A DNA stretch of 64,000 bases, from positions 217,096,394 to 217,160,393 of the forward strand of contig NC_088792.1 in the NCBI RefSeq assembly GCF_011386835.1, given 5' to 3'. Position 1 is the stretch's first letter, and each line of letters opens with the position of its first letter. The DNA is from Chrysemys picta bellii. Lineage: Eukaryota > Chordata > Testudines > Emydidae. Both the position numbers and the translations under genes were made by a program. Shown here in pieces: positions 59,866 to 64,000 of this stretch. A model generated the notes under the pieces. It did not search any database. It was not told where the DNA came from and worked only from the letters and a program-made list of their open reading frames with translations.

Positions 59866-60940
59866 TCTGGAGTAGCCCAGTGCTTCATTTGTATTGAAAG
59901 AGGGGTCAGGGCTCGACCAATTTTTTTTTTAAACTTTCATAACTGATGTGGCAAGCCCAGAGGTGCTAGGTCTATGAACTGCCAAGCCTAGAGGACCAGG
60001 ACTCAGCCCTGGCATAAATTAAATACTGGAACAGCCCCAGCACTCATTGCCTGAGGAGTCACGGCCGTGGTCTACCCCACCCCGGGGGCAGGAAGCAGTA
60101 TGGGAAGGGGTGGGAGTGCTTCCTTGGCAGCCTGGCTTTGGGCCGCTTCCTGCTCCTTGGAGCCCTGTCTGCCTTGGTAGTCTGTGGTGTAAATCTAATG
60201 GTGCCTAAGGTAGAGTGGGCTCTGCTGGTTGGGTCCACTTGTGGGTCCTGGTGCGACTGCACCATTTGCATTCTTGTAGCTATGCTCCTGTACAGTGCAA
60301 TTTCTGTGTCATTCCTAGCCCTCAAATATTACTGTTGGGAAGGGAAACGTACATGCAATTATGTTACTCTTCAGGGAGAGAAGAAAATTGGAGCAAAACA
60401 TCTCATTAAGATGACTAAATATTCCAGCCTCTATCTTGCTTCATGTTCTCTGGATAGCTCTTGCTTTAAGACCGGCGTACAGTTTAAATCCACTCCCAGC
60501 ATTATCAATCCATTCACAACAGGCATTTTGGAGCTGTTCCTGGGACACCCCAATGCAGAATGCAGTTGCACTTACGGCAGAATCTCTGGAATCAAAGGGT
60601 TAATATGGCAAAAAAAAAAAAAAACAAGTCTTATTAAATAAGACCAAGCCCCAGGATTGATGGAAGCGGAACAATTTAAAAAAAATTCCCTTTGTTAAAT
60701 AATCCTAAAAGATTCTTATTTGCTGAGTGCTGAAAGTGAGATGCTAAAAATAAATACTATTCATATAAAAATAAAAAATAAACACACCCAGGAGCTCAAA
60801 AGGTCAAGCAACAGAGTGAAAACAAAACATCATGGGGTTAATAAGACACAGCAGATACGTAGGATGTTTATTATAAGGAGCATTTGGAAGCCCACGGGGG
60901 ATGTTTATGCTGCAGCTGGGAGTGAGTCTCCCAGACCAGT
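59866..60940. other. Intergenic sequence, nothing recognised
   Basis: A 167-codon frame (60,138-60,641) has a hydrophobic stretch but matches no family I know and runs into a poly-A tract at 60,611. An A-run of about 14 is present. Confidence 0.4.
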
Positions 60941-61205
60941 AGATGGACGTGTGCTAGAGGGGCTTACGTTAGCATGCTAAAAATAGCATGGCTTTTGTGG
61001 CACCAGCTCAGGTCTGGGCTAGGCACTTGACCCTGGAACCAGGAGGTAGGAGGGGTTCAAGCTTGGGTGGCTACCCTGAGCCTCCATCAGTGCCACAATG
61101 GCCACACAGCTAGTTTTAGCACACTGGCAGGATGTGTCTATCCTCCCACCCCCTGTAGAGTTCTCAGCACAAAGTTCAGTTACTGTGGCATTGTGTAGAC
61201 AGCAT
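60941..61205. mobile_element. Truncated Harbinger-like MITE
   Basis: Contains GCATGCTAAAAATAGCATGG and, further on, ACACAGCTAGTTTTAGCACA as an inner inverted pair, GGATGTGTCTATCC and a closing GTGTAGACAGC. Both outer ends are degraded and no TTA pair is visible. Confidence 0.5.
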
Positions 61206-61969
61206 GAATTCAACCTTGTCTTTCTTTACTGGTGGGGAAGAGGAGGTGATGACACAGGAGCCAAGGTTTGGAACTTTTTGCTTAAACAATATTCTTAGTT
61301 TCTATTTCTTGTTCCCGTCTGAAAACAGGGAAGGGTTATCCTCTCCTTAGCCCTGGATTGCTCATGTTCTGAGGGCCTTATTTTCGAAGGTGCAAGGAAC
61401 ACACAGCTCTGATTACCTCTGCAAACCAGGCCCTTATCTTTTAGTTCCAATAGTGCTATAGAATTTAGAATATTTTACTTAACTCTAAAGCCTCCTTGAT
61501 TTCAAGTTAAGCTTTTTAATTGGAGATTGGTGCCACACCTGTGACAAGAAGCTGGCATTGTGTGCATATTTAATTGTCACAAGTGATGCTCACGTCAACT
61601 CTGAGTACGTTTTACCCTTCATTATTCCTCTGTCTACTACCCTTTGACTAGATTCTCCAAGTGAACACACAACTCCAATCAACATGGTTATCCTGGATCT
61701 TTGCCTCCAAAAACAGATGTTTTTACCTCCTGAACTAAAGGAGAATCGGCATTACTTGTTAGCAGTAGTAAGGCTTTTATCTTTACACCCCAGCCAACCC
61801 CCAAGAAGCAAAATACAGTACGTATTTATCAGCTAGGCATGACTGCCAGGGGAACCAATACTGCAATCTGAGAAAAGCACAATAAATTGTGCATCAGCCC
61901 CAGAGATATAAAGAAAACAATTATTTATTTTTTACAGAAGTCTGTACAATTCTGATTCTGCCCTTTCAC
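61206..61969. other. Intergenic sequence, nothing recognised
   Basis: No gene or named repeat found. Confidence 0.5.
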
Positions 61970-62375
61970 ACGAGGCCCTGGAAACTTTCCTTGCTAAAAC
62001 AGAAATGCCTCTCTGTGGTACAGTGAGAGAGCTTGGATGCTCTGTTAACAGCAACAGAGCTTCCCGGCACCCTGAAATCCAGGACATCGGGTAAGGCTGC
62101 TAGCTCAGCCAGCTTCTTTGATTTTGATAAACATTTTTCTGACCCCCTTGCAGGCAAGCTGCTTGCCCTGTTCAGTGAGTCCCTGGAGGAGGGTACTTTC
62201 CCCTCCACCCTGAGAGAGGCTTGATTTCAGTGATTCCCAAACCAGTCAGGATCTCATGTGCTTGAACTATAGAGCAATTTTCCTAATTAATAGTGATGTG
62301 GAAAATATTGGCCAAACTTTTGGCAGCGAGGCTGGAGAAAGATGGAATTTAGGAAGGCAGGATAACATAAGACAG

Positions 62376-63195
62376 TTAGTAGATACCAGAGCGGTGTAGC
62401 GTAATAAGCCCAACCCCCAGTTACTTCTAGATTCGGACGCTCAATGTCCAGTGGCTGTCAAACAAGCTAGCGATGTCAGGACCCATTAGAAAAGAGTTTG
62501 ATAATAAGACAGAAAATATCACAATGCTACTATCTAAATCCATGGTACTCCCACGCCTTGAATGCTGTGTTCAGTTCTGGTCACTCCAACTCAAAAAAGA
62601 TATAGAATTGGAAAAGGTACAGAGAAGGGCAACAAAAATGATTAAGGGTCTGGAACAGCTTCTATATGAGGCGAGATTTTAAAAAGATTTGGACTTTTCA
62701 GCTTGGAAAAAAGAGGACTAAGAGGGGATATGATCATGACTATAAAATCATGACTGGCGTGGAGAAAGTGAATAAGGAAGTGTTGTTTACTCCTTCGCAT
62801 AAGACAAGGACCACGGGTCACCCAATAAAATTAATAGGCGGCAGCATGTTTAAAACAAACTGAAGTACTTCTTCACACAATGCACAGGAAACCTGTGGAA
62901 CTCATTGCCAGGGGACGTTGTGAAGGTCAAAACTATAATGGGGTTAAAAAGAGAATTCAGTAAGTTCCTGGAGGATACGTCCCATCAATGGCTATTACCC
63001 AAGATGGTCAGGGATGCAACCCCATTGCTGTGGGTATCCCTAGCCTCTGACTTCCAGAAGCTGGAAGTGGACCACAGGAGATGGATCACTTGATGATTAC
63101 TTGTTCTGTTCATTCCCTCTGAGGCACCTGGCATTGGCCCCTATTGGGCTAAATGGACCTTTGGTCTAACCTAGTATGGTTGTTCTTATGATGAA
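62376..63195 (+). pseudogene. CR1 LINE 3' portion inserted into the L1-like LINE
   Basis: PRLECCVQFWSLQLKKDIEL, EKVQRRATKMIKGLEQLLYE, then the 3' UTR with TAAGTTCCTGGAGGATACGT, GGCACCTGGCATTGGCCCCT, ATGGACCTTTGGTCTAACCT and terminal TTCTTATGATG. 5' truncated with a junction near 62,376-62,480; two frameshifts. Same family as 50,075 and 20,021. Confidence 0.8.
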
Positions 63196-63524
63196 GAATA
63201 CAGAGATTTGGTTTTAGGCCTGTTTTTGAGCATGGGTTCAACTTCTATAAAAGGTCTCCACATCTCATATCTTAACCATTGGCATAATTTCAGTCTCATT
63301 TAACTTCCTCAGAAGCCCTAGACAGGATTGTTCATTGTCCCCGCTCCTGTTTGATCCAGGCTGAGAACCCATGGAAATTGCCGTAGGCTCTCACTCAAAT
63401 ATTTGAGATATCAGGACTGGCCCATTGTAGTACCATTTGATGTTAACACCAATGATGTCCTTTTGTTTATAACATATCCCCAAACCACAATCCTTGACCT
63501 AGCATTAATCCAAGATTTTGGCTC

Positions 63525-63705
63525 ACTTTCAGGGTGAGGTAATATCTTTTATTGGACCAATGTCTGTTGGTGAGAGACAAGCTTTTGAACTTACACCAAC
63601 CTGAAGAAGAGCTCTGTGTAACCTCTGTGAAGGTTTCCCAGACCTGAAGAGCTCACCCACCTTGTCTCTCGAATATCCAACATGGCTACAACGACACTGC
63701 ATACA
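63525..63705. repeat. Penelope-arm fragment, self-inverted, inserted in the L1-like LINE
   Basis: The first half (GGGTGAGGTAATATCTTTTA, GTTGGTGAGAGACAAGCTTT) is the arm in minus orientation. The second half (ACCTGAAGAAGAGCTCTGTG, CACCTTGTCTCTCGAATATC, CAACATGGCTACAACGACAC) is the same arm in plus orientation. The CTGAAGA box is present but the helix II partner and GAAA box are lost. Confidence 0.6.
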
Positions 63706-64000
63706 ACATAGGTAGTCAGAGACAATTAAATACTTGGAGATAAAAATACCAAGGAATCTTGAAACACTTGTAATAATGAAGTGAGCACCAACCTTTCTAC
63801 AACTAGCCGAAGACTCCAGTTCCTGGCAAGAGCTTTCTCTGAGCCTCTGTGGGAAAATTAACACAGTTAAGATGAATGTCTTATCTAGATTTTTGTACAT
63901 TTTGAGTAGACTACCCATCATCATCTCACCATCCTATTTTAAAGGATTTAGTAAGATTATCAAGACCTCCATATGGGGCCTAGAACAATGCCCCATACTA

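Larger units (their letters stand above)
61970..64000 (+). pseudogene. L1/Tx1-like LINE reverse transcriptase, decayed and interrupted, runs off the window
   Basis: Three plus-strand segments are in correct order. (1) 61,970-62,375: FDFDKHFSDPLAGKLLALFS, EEGTFPSTLREA, the tail of a 'YRPISLLN'-like block, and DNIRQLVDT. (2) 63,196-63,524: the 'GTRQGCPLSPLLF'-like block with stops, then VNTNDVLLFITYPQTTILDL and GSLSG, where the YADD box has become NTND, losing a catalytic Asp. (3) 63,706-64,000: IKYLEIKIPRNLETL, SWQELSLSLCGKINTVKMNV and LSRFLYILSRLPIIISPSYF, the L1-type C-terminal RT region. Between them lie a CR1 copy and a Penelope-arm piece. Distinct from the CR1 clade elsewhere in the window. 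Confidence 0.75.

Noticed and set aside
60138..60641. 167-codon plus-strand frame with a hydrophobic segment
   Set aside because: No similarity I recognise, ends in a poly-A tract, and no promoter or splice evidence.

Overview
This window is vertebrate nuclear DNA and almost certainly comes from a hidden-necked (cryptodiran) turtle. It has one large coding exon with long introns or intergenic DNA around it, and no operon-like gene packing. It carries many CR1-clade LINE fragments. One tRNA-derived SINE (29282-29475) matches the turtle Cry-type SINE as I remember it, and there are many TTA/TAA-target MITEs of a kind common in turtles and crocodilians. The species call is from memory of repeat families and was not searched.

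Layout: positions 1-3448 are the 3' half of the ASXL3 coding sequence (plus strand), entering the window already in frame and ending with the family's C-terminal PHD finger. A long AT-rich 3' UTR follows, probably to about 8.9 kb. From there to 64 kb I find no further host protein-coding exon. In mammals ASXL3 is followed by a gene-poor interval before convergent NOL4, which fits what is seen here.

The roughly 55 kb of non-coding sequence is a layered record of transposition. It includes CR1-clade LINE pieces in both orientations (11.6-12.4, 17.5-19.6, 20.0, 36.1-36.7, 50.1, 62.5-63.2 kb) and an L1/Tx1-like LINE at 62-64 kb split by two later insertions. A Penelope-like retroelement with GIY-YIG remnants and long inverted arms (22.6-25.2 kb) is itself split by a solo LTR-like insertion. 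A ZMYM-like hAT transposase pseudogene lies at 54.7-57.5 kb. Short hAT elements with perfect 8-bp target duplications lie at 29.6-30.3 and 42.0-42.2 kb. Harbinger-like MITEs include three in a row sharing TTA junctions (15.1-15.7 kb). There are also MIR/CORE-type SINEs, LTR-like elements and GC-rich minisatellites.

The most unusual signals are the hammerhead-ribozyme-like cores in the Penelope-type arms (22.7, 25.1 and 54.6 kb), the nested insertions whose order can be read directly, and a 1-kb terminal-inverted-repeat element packed with tRNA-like units in both orientations (53.4-54.4 kb). No CRISPR array, functional tRNA, rRNA or complete transposon gene was found.
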